DNA from: Streptomyces aurantiogriseus
GTDB taxonomy: Bacteria; Actinomycetota; Actinomycetes; Streptomycetales; Streptomycetaceae
Length of the DNA stretch: 64,000 nt
Reading direction: 5' to 3'
Assembly (NCBI RefSeq): GCF_014649375.1
Contig: NZ_BMSX01000003.1
Coordinates: 558,001 to 622,000 of the forward strand
Part shown: positions 19,532 through 29,786 of the stretch, one piece after another
Layout of the letters: each line of letters begins with the position of its first letter
How positions within the stretch are numbered: position 1 is the first letter of the stretch
Made by a program: the position numbers and the translations under genes
The notes under the pieces: generated by a model
The model's database searches: none
Seen by the model: the letters and a program-made list of their open reading frames with translations, nothing else
Told to the model about the DNA's origin: nothing

Positions 19532-19563
19532 GTCGGTGCTGTCGTGATTGACATGGAGGCACG

Positions 19564-20496
19564 ATGGGGCGCTACGTCGCACGACGACTGCTCCAGATGA
19601 TCCCGGTCTTCTTCGGGACAACCCTGCTGATCTTCCTCATGGTCTACGCCCTGCCCGGTGACCCCGTGAGCGGGCTGTTCGGCGACAAGGGCGGCAGCCC
19701 GCAGGTGATCGCAGCACTGAAGCACGAGTACGGCTTGGATCTGCCGATCTACGAGCAGTACTTCAACTACATGCGGGACATGATCCTGCACGCGGACTTC
19801 GGCACCCAGATCGCCAGCGGCCGCCCCGTCACCGACGTCCTGGGCGACGCCTTCCCGGTGACGCTGCGTCTGGCCGGCCTGGCCTTCGCCTTCGAGGCGG
19901 TGCTGGGACTCACGCTGGGCGTCCTCAGCGGTCTGCGCGCGGGCCGGGTCACCGACAACGCGATCCTGCTGATCACGCTGCTGCTGATCTCGGTCCCGGT
20001 GTTCGTCCTCGGCTTCATCCTCCAGATGGTCTTCGCCGACCAGCTCGGGTGGGTGGCTCCCAGCGTCAACGACGACACGGACCTCACCCAGTTCATCCTC
20101 CCGGCCGTCGTCCTGGGTACCGCGTCGCTGGCTTACGTGACCCGGCTGACCCGGACCTCGATCGCCGAGAACCTGCGCGCGGACTACATCCGCACGGCCG
20201 TGGCCAAGGGCCTGCCGCGCCGTCGCGTGGTGGGCGTCCACCTGATGCGCAACTCGCTGATCCCGGTGGTCACTTACCTCGGCGCCGACCTCGGTGCCCT
20301 GATGGGTGGCGCCGTCGTCACCGAGCACATCTTCAACATCCACGGCGTGGGCGGCACGATCGCCGAGTCCATCGTGCGACGCGAGGGCACCACCCTGATC
20401 GGCCTGGTGACCATCCTGGTCCTCGTCTACCTCCTCGCCAGCCTGCTCGTCGACCTGCTCTACGCGGTCCTGGACCCGAGGATTCGCTATGCCTGA
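19564..20496 (+). CDS. Oligopeptide ABC permease, OppB type, first operon
   Basis: This 310-residue inner-membrane protein has six predicted helices. It begins MGRYVARRLLQMIPVFFG, typical of OppB/DppB. The cytoplasmic coupling (EAA) loop is near AKGLPRRRVVGVHLMRNSL. It forms the translocation pore with the next gene product. GGAGG precedes the ATG. Its last 8 bases overlap the next gene. Confidence 0.93.
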   Translation: MGRYVARRLLQMIPVFFGTTLLIFLMVYALPGDPVSGLFGDKGGSPQVIAALKHEYGLDLPIYEQYFNYMRDMILHADFGTQIASGRPVTDVLGDAFPVTLRLAGLAFAFEAVLGLTLGVLSGLRAGRVTDNAILLITLLLISVPVFVLGFILQMVFADQLGWVAPSVNDDTDLTQFILPAVVLGTASLAYVTRLTRTSIAENLRADYIRTAVAKGLPRRRVVGVHLMRNSLIPVVTYLGADLGALMGGAVVTEHIFNIHGVGGTIAESIVRREGTTLIGLVTILVLVYLLASLLVDLLYAVLDPRIRYA

Positions 20497-21439
20497 CGTG
20501 ACCAAGACGGACGTCAAGGACGCCGTGGCCGAAGCCGCCGAGACTCCGGCGGCGGCACCGGCCACCCCCGCCAAGTCGGAGAAGGCCCGCAGCCTGTGGG
20601 GCGACGCCTGGGCCGACCTGCGCCGCAGCTGGATCTTCATCGTCTCCAGCCTGCTGATCCTGTTCCTGCTGACGATCACCTTCTTCCCCGGCTGGTTCAC
20701 CAGCACGGACCCGATCCTGGGTGACCTGTCGAAGCACTACCTGCAGAAGCCGAAGCTGGGCGAGATAGGTTCGGCCGACTGGCTGGGCTACGACCAGCAG
20801 GGCCGCAGCGTGTACGCCCGTGTCATCTACGGCACCCGGGCCTCCGTGGCCGTCGGCTTCGGCACCACCATCGTGGTCACCCTCGCAGGCGGCCTGGTCG
20901 GCATGATCGCCGGCTATTTCGGCGGCGTCGTCGACTCGATCCTGTCCCGGCTGACGGATGTCTTCTTCGGCATCCCGTTCCTGCTCGGCACGATGGTCGC
21001 GCTGAACTCCTTCGAGCACCGCACGACCTGGGTGGTCATCGGCGCGCTCGGCTTCTTCGGCTGGACCCAGATCGCCCGTGTGATGCGCGGTGCGGTCATC
21101 ACCACCAAGCAGGCGGACTACGTGCAGGCCGCGAAGGCCCTCGGTGCAAGCACTCCGCGCATCATGTTCCGGCACATCCTGCCGAACAGCCTCGCCCCGG
21201 TGATCGTCGTCGCCACCATCTCGCTCGGTGTCTACATCGGCGCCGAGGCCACGCTGTCGTACCTGGGCCTCGGCCTGAGCGGTGTGTCGTGGGGCAACGA
21301 CATCTCCGACGGCGGCAACCAGATCCGCGTGGCGCAGTGGATCATGCTCTACCCGTCGATCATGCTCAGCATCACGGTGCTGGCGTTCATCATGCTCGGT
21401 GAGGCCGTCCGCAACGCCCTCGACCCGAAGATGCGCTGA
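20489..21439 (+). CDS. Oligopeptide ABC permease, OppC type, first operon
   Basis: This 316-residue partner permease has a cytoplasmic Ala/Pro-rich N-terminus (about 1-50), then one helix, an extracytoplasmic loop and five helices. The coupling loop contains AAKALGASTPRIMFRHILPN. It overlaps the OppB-type gene by 8 bases, indicating coupled translation. Confidence 0.93.
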   Translation: MPDVTKTDVKDAVAEAAETPAAAPATPAKSEKARSLWGDAWADLRRSWIFIVSSLLILFLLTITFFPGWFTSTDPILGDLSKHYLQKPKLGEIGSADWLGYDQQGRSVYARVIYGTRASVAVGFGTTIVVTLAGGLVGMIAGYFGGVVDSILSRLTDVFFGIPFLLGTMVALNSFEHRTTWVVIGALGFFGWTQIARVMRGAVITTKQADYVQAAKALGASTPRIMFRHILPNSLAPVIVVATISLGVYIGAEATLSYLGLGLSGVSWGNDISDGGNQIRVAQWIMLYPSIMLSITVLAFIMLGEAVRNALDPKMR

Positions 21440-21450
21440 GGGAGGCGTAC

Positions 21451-22506
21451 GTGACCGTCATCGAAGAAACTTCCGTGCCCTCGCCGCGGGACGGCGGGGC
21501 CGACGGCGGCCCGCTGCTCGAAGTGCGTGACCTGCACGTCGAGTTCAAGACCCGGGAGGGTCTGGTCAAGGCCGTCAACGGCGTCAACTACAGCGTGAGC
21601 GCCGGTGAGACGCTGGCCGTGCTCGGTGAGTCCGGCTCCGGCAAGTCCGTGACCGCGCAGGCGGTCATGGGCATCCTCGACATGCCGCCGGCGCGGATCC
21701 CGCAGGGCGAGATCCTCTTCCGCGGTCAGGACATGCTGAAGATGTCCGCCGAGGAGCGCCGCAGGATCCGCGGACAGCGCATCGCCATGATCTTCCAGGA
21801 CGCGCTCAGCTCGCTGAACCCGGTGCTGAGCGTGGGCTACCAGCTCGGTGAGATGTTCCGCGTCCACCAGGGCATGTCCAAGAAGGACGCCAAGGCCAAG
21901 GCGATCGAGCTGATGGACCGGGTGAAGATCCCGGCCGCCGCGGCACGCGTCAACGACTACCCGCACCAGTTCTCGGGCGGTATGCGCCAGCGCATCATGA
22001 TCGCCATGGCGCTGGCCCTGGAGCCCGACCTGATCATCGCCGACGAGCCGACCACGGCCCTCGACGTGACGGTCCAGGCCCAGGTCATGGAGTTGCTCGC
22101 GGAGCTGCAGCGCGAGTACAACATGGGCCTCATCCTGATCACCCACGACCTCGGCGTGGTCGCCGACGTGGCGGACAAGATCGCGGTGATGTACGCGGGC
22201 CGGATCGTCGAGCGTGCCCCCGTGCACCAGCTGTACAAGCGGCCCGCGCACCCCTACACGCGCGGTCTGCTGGACTCGATCCCGCGCCTGGACCACAAAG
22301 GCCAGGAGCTGTACGCGATCAAGGGGCTGCCGCCCAACCTGCTGCGCATGCCGAGCGGTTGCGCCTTCAACCCGCGCTGCCCCAAGGCGCAGGACATCTG
22401 CCGCGAGGAGATCCCGGCGCTGGTGCCGGTCACCGAGCAGGACGGCAGCGAGCTGGTCGGCCGCGCCTCGGCGTGCCACTTCTGGAAGGAGACGATCCAT
22501 GGCTGA
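21451..22506 (+). CDS. Oligopeptide ABC ATPase, OppD type, first operon
   Basis: This 351-residue ATPase has Walker A GESGSGKS, signature FSGGMRQR, Walker B LIIADEP, and the H-loop in LITHDLGVV. A C-terminal oligopeptide-ATPase extension follows, with a Cys motif (GCAFNPRCPKAQDIC) seen in iron-sulfur-containing Opp/Dpp ATPases. The start is GTG with GGGAGG upstream. It pairs with the following ATPase. Confidence 0.94.
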   Translation: MTVIEETSVPSPRDGGADGGPLLEVRDLHVEFKTREGLVKAVNGVNYSVSAGETLAVLGESGSGKSVTAQAVMGILDMPPARIPQGEILFRGQDMLKMSAEERRRIRGQRIAMIFQDALSSLNPVLSVGYQLGEMFRVHQGMSKKDAKAKAIELMDRVKIPAAAARVNDYPHQFSGGMRQRIMIAMALALEPDLIIADEPTTALDVTVQAQVMELLAELQREYNMGLILITHDLGVVADVADKIAVMYAGRIVERAPVHQLYKRPAHPYTRGLLDSIPRLDHKGQELYAIKGLPPNLLRMPSGCAFNPRCPKAQDICREEIPALVPVTEQDGSELVGRASACHFWKETIHG

Positions 22507-23647
22507 GCTCAGCAAGAACGACGAGCAGCAGGACGCCACGCCGAACGTCTCCGAGGTGGAGGTCGTGGACGCCCACTCCGAGACGGAGGCGGTCGCCGCG
22601 ATCGAGGCGCCCGTCGAGCGCGGTGAACCGATTCTCCAGGTGCGCAACCTGCAGAAGCACTTCCCGCTCACCCAGGGCATCCTGTTCAAGCGTCAGATCG
22701 GCGCGGTCAAGGCGGTCGACGGCGTCTCCTTCGACCTGCACCAGGGCGAGACCCTCGGCATCGTCGGCGAGTCCGGCTGCGGCAAGTCCACGGTCGCCAA
22801 GCTCCTGATGAACCTGGAGCGGCCGACGGCCGGCGAGATCTTCTACAAGGGCCAGGACATCACCAAGCTGTCCGGGCGCGCCCTGAAGGCCGTGCGCCGC
22901 AACATCCAGATGGTGTTCCAGGACCCGTACACCTCGCTCAACCCGCGCATGACGGTGGGCGACATCATCGGCGAACCCTTCGACATCCACCCCGAGGTGG
23001 CTCCGAAGGGCGACCGGCGCCGCAAGGTCCAGGAGCTGCTGGACGTCGTGGGTCTCAACCCGGAGTACATCAACCGCTACCCGCACCAGTTCTCGGGCGG
23101 TCAGCGCCAGCGCATCGGCATCGCGCGCGGGCTGGCGCTCAACCCCGAGATCATCATCTGCGACGAGCCGGTCTCCGCGCTCGACGTGTCGGTCCAGGCT
23201 CAGGTCATCAACCTGATGGAGAAGCTGCAGGACGAGTTCAACCTCTCCTACATCTTCATCGCACACGACCTGTCGATCGTCCGGCACATTTCCGACCGCG
23301 TCGGTGTGATGTACCTCGGGAAGATGGCCGAGATCGGCACGGACACGCAGATCTACGACCACCCGACACACCCCTACACCCAGGCGCTGCTCTCGGCGGT
23401 CCCCGTGCCGGATCCGGACGCACGCGAGCACCGTGAGCGCATCATCCTCACCGGCGACGTCCCGTCCCCGGCCAACCCGCCCTCGGGCTGCCGCTTCCGC
23501 ACCCGCTGCTGGAAGGCCCAGGACAAGTGCGCCGAGGAGGTCCCCCTCCTCGCCGTCCCCGAGCGCTTCCAGGGTTCGGACACCCCGGCGGCCCACGAGT
23601 CGGCCTGCCACTTCGCGGAGGAGAAGGACGTCGTGCACGCGGCGTGA
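22499..23647 (+). CDS. Oligopeptide ABC ATPase, OppF type, first operon
   Basis: This 382-residue ATPase has Walker A GESGCGKS, signature FSGGQRQR, Walker B IIICDEP, and the conserved [20 protein letters not shown]. An acidic extension of about 40 residues precedes the domain and is absent in the second-operon paralogue. The ATG at 22499 overlaps the previous gene by 8 bases. A strong terminator follows. Confidence 0.94.
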   Translation: MAELSKNDEQQDATPNVSEVEVVDAHSETEAVAAIEAPVERGEPILQVRNLQKHFPLTQGILFKRQIGAVKAVDGVSFDLHQGETLGIVGESGCGKSTVAKLLMNLERPTAGEIFYKGQDITKLSGRALKAVRRNIQMVFQDPYTSLNPRMTVGDIIGEPFDIHPEVAPKGDRRRKVQELLDVVGLNPEYINRYPHQFSGGQRQRIGIARGLALNPEIIICDEPVSALDVSVQAQVINLMEKLQDEFNLSYIFIAHDLSIVRHISDRVGVMYLGKMAEIGTDTQIYDHPTHPYTQALLSAVPVPDPDAREHRERIILTGDVPSPANPPSGCRFRTRCWKAQDKCAEEVPLLAVPERFQGSDTPAAHESACHFAEEKDVVHAA

Positions 23648-23664
23648 CCCGCTGATCGGCAGAC

Positions 23665-23710
23665 GCCGGTGCCCGGCACCTCGAAGAGAGGCGCCGGGCA
23701 CCGGCCTTTT
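23665..23710 (+). terminator. Terminator of the first oligopeptide operon
   Basis: GCCGGTGCCCGGC and GCCGGGCACCGGC form a perfect 13-bp stem with a 15-base loop, followed by CTTTTC. This is a classic intrinsic terminator separating the two operons. Confidence 0.9.
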
Positions 23711-23897
23711 CCCGGAGGAAGGATGCTTCGAACGGCCCAGCCCAGCCGTTCCGGGTCATCCTCCTGACGCCCTTTGAACCCGTACGGGTGGGGTGAAAGT
23801 GCGTGAAAACCACCATGTGTCGATATTGACTGGTAAAGGATCCAGGTCCGGTGCAATACCCGGGTCCGGGCCCGGGTCAGTCAAGAGGAGGCACTCC
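23711..23897 (+). promoter_or_regulatory. Upstream region of the second oligopeptide operon
   Basis: Two palindromes are visible: ACCCGTACGGGT at 23778-23789 and ACCCGGG-N6-CCCGGGT at 23858-23877. The second lies only 8 bases from the ribosome site. Either may be an operator; the second could also affect ribosome access. No convincing -35/-10 pair was found. Confidence 0.4.
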
Positions 23898-25523
23898 ATG
23901 CGTGGAGCCCCACACGCCACATGGGTCGCGTGCGCGGCGGCGCTGACGCTCGTGGCGACCGCCTGCGGGGGCGGGGCCGCCGGCAGCGACACCGGCGCGG
24001 TGCTCAGCTCCTCCTGGGGAGACCCGCAGAATCCGCTGGAGCCCGCCAACACCAACGAGGTCCAGGGCGGCAAGGTCCTCGACATGATCTTCAGGAGCCT
24101 GAAGAAGTACAACCCGGACACGGGCCAGGCCGAGGACATGCTCGCGGAGAAGATCGAGACGACGGACTCGCAGAACTTCACGATCACCGTCAAGGACGGC
24201 TGGACGTTCAGCAATGGCGAGAAAGTGACGGCGAAGTCCTTCGTCGACGCCTGGAACTACGGCGCGAGCCTGAAGAACAACCAGAAGAACGCGTACTTCT
24301 TCGAGTACATCGAGGGCTACCCGGAGACGCACCCCGACGACGGCAGCAAGCAGACCGCCGAGACCCTCTCCGGTCTCAAGGTCGTCGACGAGCGGACCTT
24401 CACCGTCAGGCTGAAGCAGAAGTTCTCGAGCTTCCCCGACACCCTCGGCTACGCCGCCTACGCCCCGCTGCCCCAGTCCTTCTTCACCGACCACGCCGGC
24501 TGGCTGAAGAAACCGGTCGGAAACGGGCCGTACACCATCGAGTCCTACGCCAAGGGCTCCCAGATGGAGCTGAGGACGTGGGAGGACTACCCCGGCCCGG
24601 ACAAGGCGGTCAACGGCGGGGTGACCCTGAAGGTCTACACCGACAACAACACCGCCTACACCGATCTGATGGCCGGCAACCTCGACCTCGTCGACGACGT
24701 GCCCGCCTCCCAGCTGAAGAACGTCAAGAGCGACCTGGGCGACCGCTACCTCAACACCCCCGCCGGCATCATCCAGGTCCTCGCCTTCCCCTACTACGAC
24801 AAGGACTGGAACAAGCCCGGCTCCGACAAGGTCCGCACCGGCCTGTCCCGGGCGATCAACCGCGAGCAGATCACCGAGACGATCTTCCAGAGGACCCGCA
24901 CCCCCGCCTCCGACTGGACCTCCCCGGTGCTCGGCGAGGACGGCGGCTTCAAGGAGGGCCTGTGCGGGGACGCCTGCGACTACGACCCCGAGGCGGCCAG
25001 GAAGCTCATCGAGGAGGGCGGCGGCCTCCCCGGCGGCCAGGTGAAGATCACCTACAACGCGGACACCGGCTCCCACCGGCAGTGGGTCGACGCGGTCTGC
25101 AACTCCATCAACAACGCCCTCGGCAACGAGAAGGCCTGCGTCGGCAACCCCGTCGGCACCTTCGCCGACTACCGCAACCAGATCGGCGACCGGAAGATGC
25201 AGGGACCGTTCCGGGCCGGGTGGCAGATGGACTACCCCCTCATCCAGAACTTCCTCCAGCCGCTCTACTACACCAACGCCTCCTCCAACGACGGCAAGTG
25301 GTCCGACGAGAAGTTCGACCGGCTCGTCGACGAGGCCAACGCCGAGACCGACCCCGCGCAGGCGATCCGGACCTTCCAGCAGGCCGAGGAGGTCGTGAGG
25401 GACAACATGGCCGCCATCCCGCTCTGGTACCAGAACGGCAGCGCCGGCTACTCGGAGCGCCTGTCGGACGTCAGGCTCAACCCGTTCTCCGTCCCCGTCT
25501 ACAACGAGATCAAGGTCAGCTGA
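23898..25523 (+). CDS. Oligopeptide-binding lipoprotein, second operon
   Basis: This 541-residue lipoprotein is a paralogue of the first-operon binding protein. The signal peptide ends LVATAC (Cys23), and the SBP_bac_5 fold follows (SWGDPQNPLEPANTNEVQGG near the start). Extra Cys residues appear around GLCGDACDYD (about 355), suggesting a lobe disulfide not seen in the first paralogue. GAGGAG lies 7 bases before the ATG. Sequence divergence from its neighbour suggests a different peptide range. The permease follows after 6 bases with no hairpin. Confidence 0.9.
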   Translation: MRGAPHATWVACAAALTLVATACGGGAAGSDTGAVLSSSWGDPQNPLEPANTNEVQGGKVLDMIFRSLKKYNPDTGQAEDMLAEKIETTDSQNFTITVKDGWTFSNGEKVTAKSFVDAWNYGASLKNNQKNAYFFEYIEGYPETHPDDGSKQTAETLSGLKVVDERTFTVRLKQKFSSFPDTLGYAAYAPLPQSFFTDHAGWLKKPVGNGPYTIESYAKGSQMELRTWEDYPGPDKAVNGGVTLKVYTDNNTAYTDLMAGNLDLVDDVPASQLKNVKSDLGDRYLNTPAGIIQVLAFPYYDKDWNKPGSDKVRTGLSRAINREQITETIFQRTRTPASDWTSPVLGEDGGFKEGLCGDACDYDPEAARKLIEEGGGLPGGQVKITYNADTGSHRQWVDAVCNSINNALGNEKACVGNPVGTFADYRNQIGDRKMQGPFRAGWQMDYPLIQNFLQPLYYTNASSNDGKWSDEKFDRLVDEANAETDPAQAIRTFQQAEEVVRDNMAAIPLWYQNGSAGYSERLSDVRLNPFSVPVYNEIKVS

Positions 25524-25529
25524 CCCGCC

Positions 25530-26453
25530 ATGGGCCGGTATGTGATCCGGCGTCTGCTCCAGATGATCCCGGTGTTCATCGGCGCCACGCTGTTGATCTT
25601 CCTGATGGTGAACGTGATGGGCGATCCCGTCGCGGGGCTCTGCGGCGACCGCCAGTGCGACCCCGCCACCGCCGCCCAGCTGAAGAAGGAGTTCGGCCTC
25701 GACAGACCGGTCTGGCAGCAATACCTGACCTACATGGGGAACGTCTTCACCGGCGACTTCGGTACGGCGTTCAACGGCCAGCCGGTCACCGAGCTGATGG
25801 CGACGGCGTTCCCGGTCACCATCCGGCTCACGATCGTCGCGATCCTCTTCGAGATCGTCATCGGCATCACCCTCGGTGTCGTCACGGGCCTGCGCCGGGG
25901 CCGGCCCGTCGACACCGGCGTCCTCCTGGTCACCCTCGTCGTGATCTCCGTCCCCACCTTCGTCACCGGCCTGCTGCTGCAGTTGCTGCTCGGCGTCGAG
26001 TGGGGGTGGATCAAACCGTCCGTCTCCTCGGCGGCGACCTTCGACGAACTGATCGTGCCGGGCCTGGTGCTGGCCTCCGTCTCCCTCGCCTACGTCACCC
26101 GGCTCACCCGCACCTCCATCGCGGAGAACAAACGGTCCGACTACGTCCGTACCGCCATCGCCAAGGGGCTGCCCCGGCACCGGGTCATCACCCGGCACCT
26201 GCTGCGCAACTCCCTGATCCCCGTCGTCACCTTCATCGGCACCGACATCGGCGCCCTGATGGGCGGCGCGATCGTCACCGAGCGGATCTTCAACATCCAC
26301 GGCGTCGGCTTCCAGCTCTACCAGGGGATCCTCCGGCAGAACACGCAGACCGTGGTGGGCTTCGTGACCGTCCTCGTCCTGGTCTTCCTGGTGGCCAACC
26401 TGCTCGTCGACCTCCTGTACGCCGTACTCGACCCGAGGATCCGCTATGCCTGA
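25530..26453 (+). CDS. Oligopeptide ABC permease, OppB type, second operon
   Basis: This 307-residue membrane protein begins MGRYVIRRLLQMIPVFIG, nearly identical to the first-operon OppB-type start. The coupling loop is AKGLPRHRVITRHLLRNSL. Its substrate-facing loops differ (CGDRQCDPATAAQ). It overlaps the next gene by 8 bases. Confidence 0.93.
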   Translation: MGRYVIRRLLQMIPVFIGATLLIFLMVNVMGDPVAGLCGDRQCDPATAAQLKKEFGLDRPVWQQYLTYMGNVFTGDFGTAFNGQPVTELMATAFPVTIRLTIVAILFEIVIGITLGVVTGLRRGRPVDTGVLLVTLVVISVPTFVTGLLLQLLLGVEWGWIKPSVSSAATFDELIVPGLVLASVSLAYVTRLTRTSIAENKRSDYVRTAIAKGLPRHRVITRHLLRNSLIPVVTFIGTDIGALMGGAIVTERIFNIHGVGFQLYQGILRQNTQTVVGFVTVLVLVFLVANLLVDLLYAVLDPRIRYA

Positions 26454-27480
26454 CCAGCCGTACGAACCGGGGGGCGCCATCGCCGGGACCGGCGCGGGCG
26501 GTGCGATGGACCTGGCGGCGAGCGAGGGGGCGTCGCTGGAACAGCACCCCTCGGCCGCCTCCGGCGGACGCGCACCGGGAGGCCCGAAGGGCACGGGCCC
26601 CTTCGGGCCGGACGCATCGGCCGCCGCCGGCGGGCGCGCACGCTCCCTGGGCTCCGACGCCTGGCGGGACCTGCGCCGCAACCCCGTCTTCCTCGTCTCC
26701 GCCCTGATCATCCTCTTCCTGGTCTTCATCTCCCTGTGGCCCTCGGCCATCACCTGGGAGAGCCCTCTCCAGTGCGACCTCGCCAAGGCCCAGGAGGGCT
26801 CCCGGCCCGGCCATCCCTTCGGCTACGACGGCCAGGGCTGCGACGTCTACACCCGTACCGTCTACGGCGCCCGGACGTCCGTCACGGTCGGCGTCTGCGC
26901 CACGCTCGGGGTGGCGATCCTCGGCTCGGTCCTCGGCGGGCTCGCCGGCTTCTTCGGCGGGACGGGGGACGCCGTCCTGTCCCGGGTCACCGACATCTTC
27001 TTCGCGATCCCGGTCGTCCTCGGCGGTCTGGTCCTCCTCTCCGTGGTGACCAGCACTACGGTCTGGCCGGTCATCGGGTTCATGGTGCTGCTCGGCTGGC
27101 CCCAGATCTCCCGTATCGCCCGCGGCTCGGTCATCACCGTCCAGCAGAACGACTACGTCCAGGCCGCCCGCGCGCTGGGCGCCTCCAACTCCCGGCTCCT
27201 GCTGCGGCACATCGCGCCCAACGCCGTGGCGCCGGTGATCGTCGTGGCGACCATCGCGCTCGGTACGTACATCGCGCTGGAGGCGACCCTGTCCTACCTC
27301 GGCGTCGGGCTGAAGCCGCCGACCGTCTCCTGGGGCATCGACATCTCCGCCGCCTCGCCCTACATCCGCAACGCCCCGCACGCGCTGCTGTGGCCCTCCG
27401 GCGCGCTGGCGATCACCGTCCTCGCGTTCATCATGCTCGGCGACGCGGTGCGCGACGCCCTCGACCCGAAGCTGAGGTGA
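26446..27480 (+). CDS. Oligopeptide ABC permease, OppC type, second operon
   Basis: This 344-residue permease has a longer, low-complexity Gly/Ala N-terminus (about 1-65). The core follows, with coupling loop QAARALGASNSRLLLRHIAPN. The extracytoplasmic loop after helix 1 has paired Cys residues (LQCDLAKAQ and GQGCDVYT). It overlaps the OppB-type gene by 8 bases. Confidence 0.92.
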   Translation: MPDQPYEPGGAIAGTGAGGAMDLAASEGASLEQHPSAASGGRAPGGPKGTGPFGPDASAAAGGRARSLGSDAWRDLRRNPVFLVSALIILFLVFISLWPSAITWESPLQCDLAKAQEGSRPGHPFGYDGQGCDVYTRTVYGARTSVTVGVCATLGVAILGSVLGGLAGFFGGTGDAVLSRVTDIFFAIPVVLGGLVLLSVVTSTTVWPVIGFMVLLGWPQISRIARGSVITVQQNDYVQAARALGASNSRLLLRHIAPNAVAPVIVVATIALGTYIALEATLSYLGVGLKPPTVSWGIDISAASPYIRNAPHALLWPSGALAITVLAFIMLGDAVRDALDPKLR

Positions 27481-27488
27481 CGGGCCCG

Positions 27489-28455
<967 letters not shown>

Positions 28456-28463
<8 letters not shown>

Positions 28464-29541
28464 GCCGGTTCTGGAGGTCAGCGGGCTCGTCAAGCACTAT
28501 CCGCTGACCAGGGGCATCCTCTTCAGGAAGCAGGTCGGCGCGGTGAAGGCCGTCGACGGCGTCGACTTCACGCTCGGCCGCGGCGAAACCCTGGGCCTCG
28601 TCGGGGAGTCGGGCTGCGGCAAGTCGACGGTCGCCAGGATGCTGGTCAGCCTGGAGAGGCCGACGGCCGGGACGATCAGGTACCGGGGCGAGGACATCAC
28701 CCGGTTGTCGGGGAAGGCCCTCAAGGCCGTCCGCCGCAACATCCAGATGGTGTTCCAGGACCCGTACACCTCCCTCAACCCCCGGATGACGGTCGGCGAC
28801 ATCATCGGGGAGCCCTACGAGATCCACCCGGAGGTGGCCCCGAAGGGCGACCGGCGCAGGAAGGTCCAGGACCTGCTCGACGTCGTCGGTCTCGACCCCG
28901 AGTACGTCAACCGCTATCCGCACCAGTTCTCCGGCGGCCAGCGCCAGCGCATCGGCATCGCCCGCGCCCTCGCCCTGCGCCCCGAGGTGATCGTCGCCGA
29001 CGAACCGGTCTCCGCGCTGGACGTCTCGGTCCAGGCGCAGGTCATCAACCTGCTGGACCGCCTCCAGAGCGAGTTCGAGCTCTCCTGCCTCTTCATCGCG
29101 CACGACCTGTCGCTCGTGCGGCACATCTCGGACCGGGTCGGGGTGATGTACCTGGGCAGGATCGTGGAGATCGGCCGGGACACCGAGATCTACGACCATC
29201 CCACGCACCCCTACACCCAGGCCCTGCTCTCCGCCGTCCCCGTACCGGACCCGGAGGCCCGCGAACACCGCGAGCGCATCATCCTCGCGGGCGACGTCCC
29301 GTCCCCGACGAACATCCCCTCCGGCTGCCGCTTCCGCACCCGCTGCTGGAAGGCCCAGGAGCGCTGCGCCCTGGAGGTGCCGGCCCTCGCGGTCCCGGAG
29401 GAGTTCCGCCGCACGACCGGCCCGGCCGCCCATGACTCCGCGTGCCACTTCGCGGAGGATGTATCGATCAGGCGCTCCGCGCCGGAGGTGGTGCTCCCAC
29501 CCGAGGAGACCCGGGAGGATCATGTCAACGGGAGTGCATAG
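28456..29541 (+). CDS. Oligopeptide ABC ATPase, OppF type, second operon
   Basis: This 361-residue ATPase has Walker A GESGCGKS, signature FSGGQRQR and Walker B VIVADEP. It lacks the acidic N-terminal extension of its first-operon paralogue and has a longer C-terminal tail (about 35 residues). The ATG at 28456 has GGAGGGA upstream and overlaps the previous gene by 8 bases. Confidence 0.93.
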
Positions 29542-29648
29542 CAGCACATTTGTGCAGCAACCGCGTTAACACGCAGGCAACTTGGCTGACCCGGTTCCGA
29601 TATACGGACGCGTCAGGCTGAACAGCGTACGGCCGTGCGGGTGCCGTA

Positions 29649-29694
29649 AACGGGCCGGGGCGCGCCATGTCGCCCCGGCCCGTTGCTGTTCTTT
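29649..29694. terminator. Bidirectional terminator between the second operon and the S9 peptidase
   Basis: AACGGGCCGGGGCG (29649-29662) and CGCCCCGGCCCGTT (29671-29684) form a perfect 14-bp stem, followed by GCTGTTCTTT. It lies between convergent genes and can serve both strands. Confidence 0.9.
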
Positions 29695-29786
29695 GCGCCT
29701 GAGCCGGCGCCGCTCTCGCGGACCTGGCTGGTGCTTCGTCGTGGTTCCTCGATTGATGGTTGCGGTGCTCCGTGGAGTGTCGCTGC

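Noticed and set aside
17795..23647. Assigning bldKA-E letters to the first operon
   Set aside because: Gene order differs from what I recall for S. coelicolor, and letters cannot be settled without alignment.
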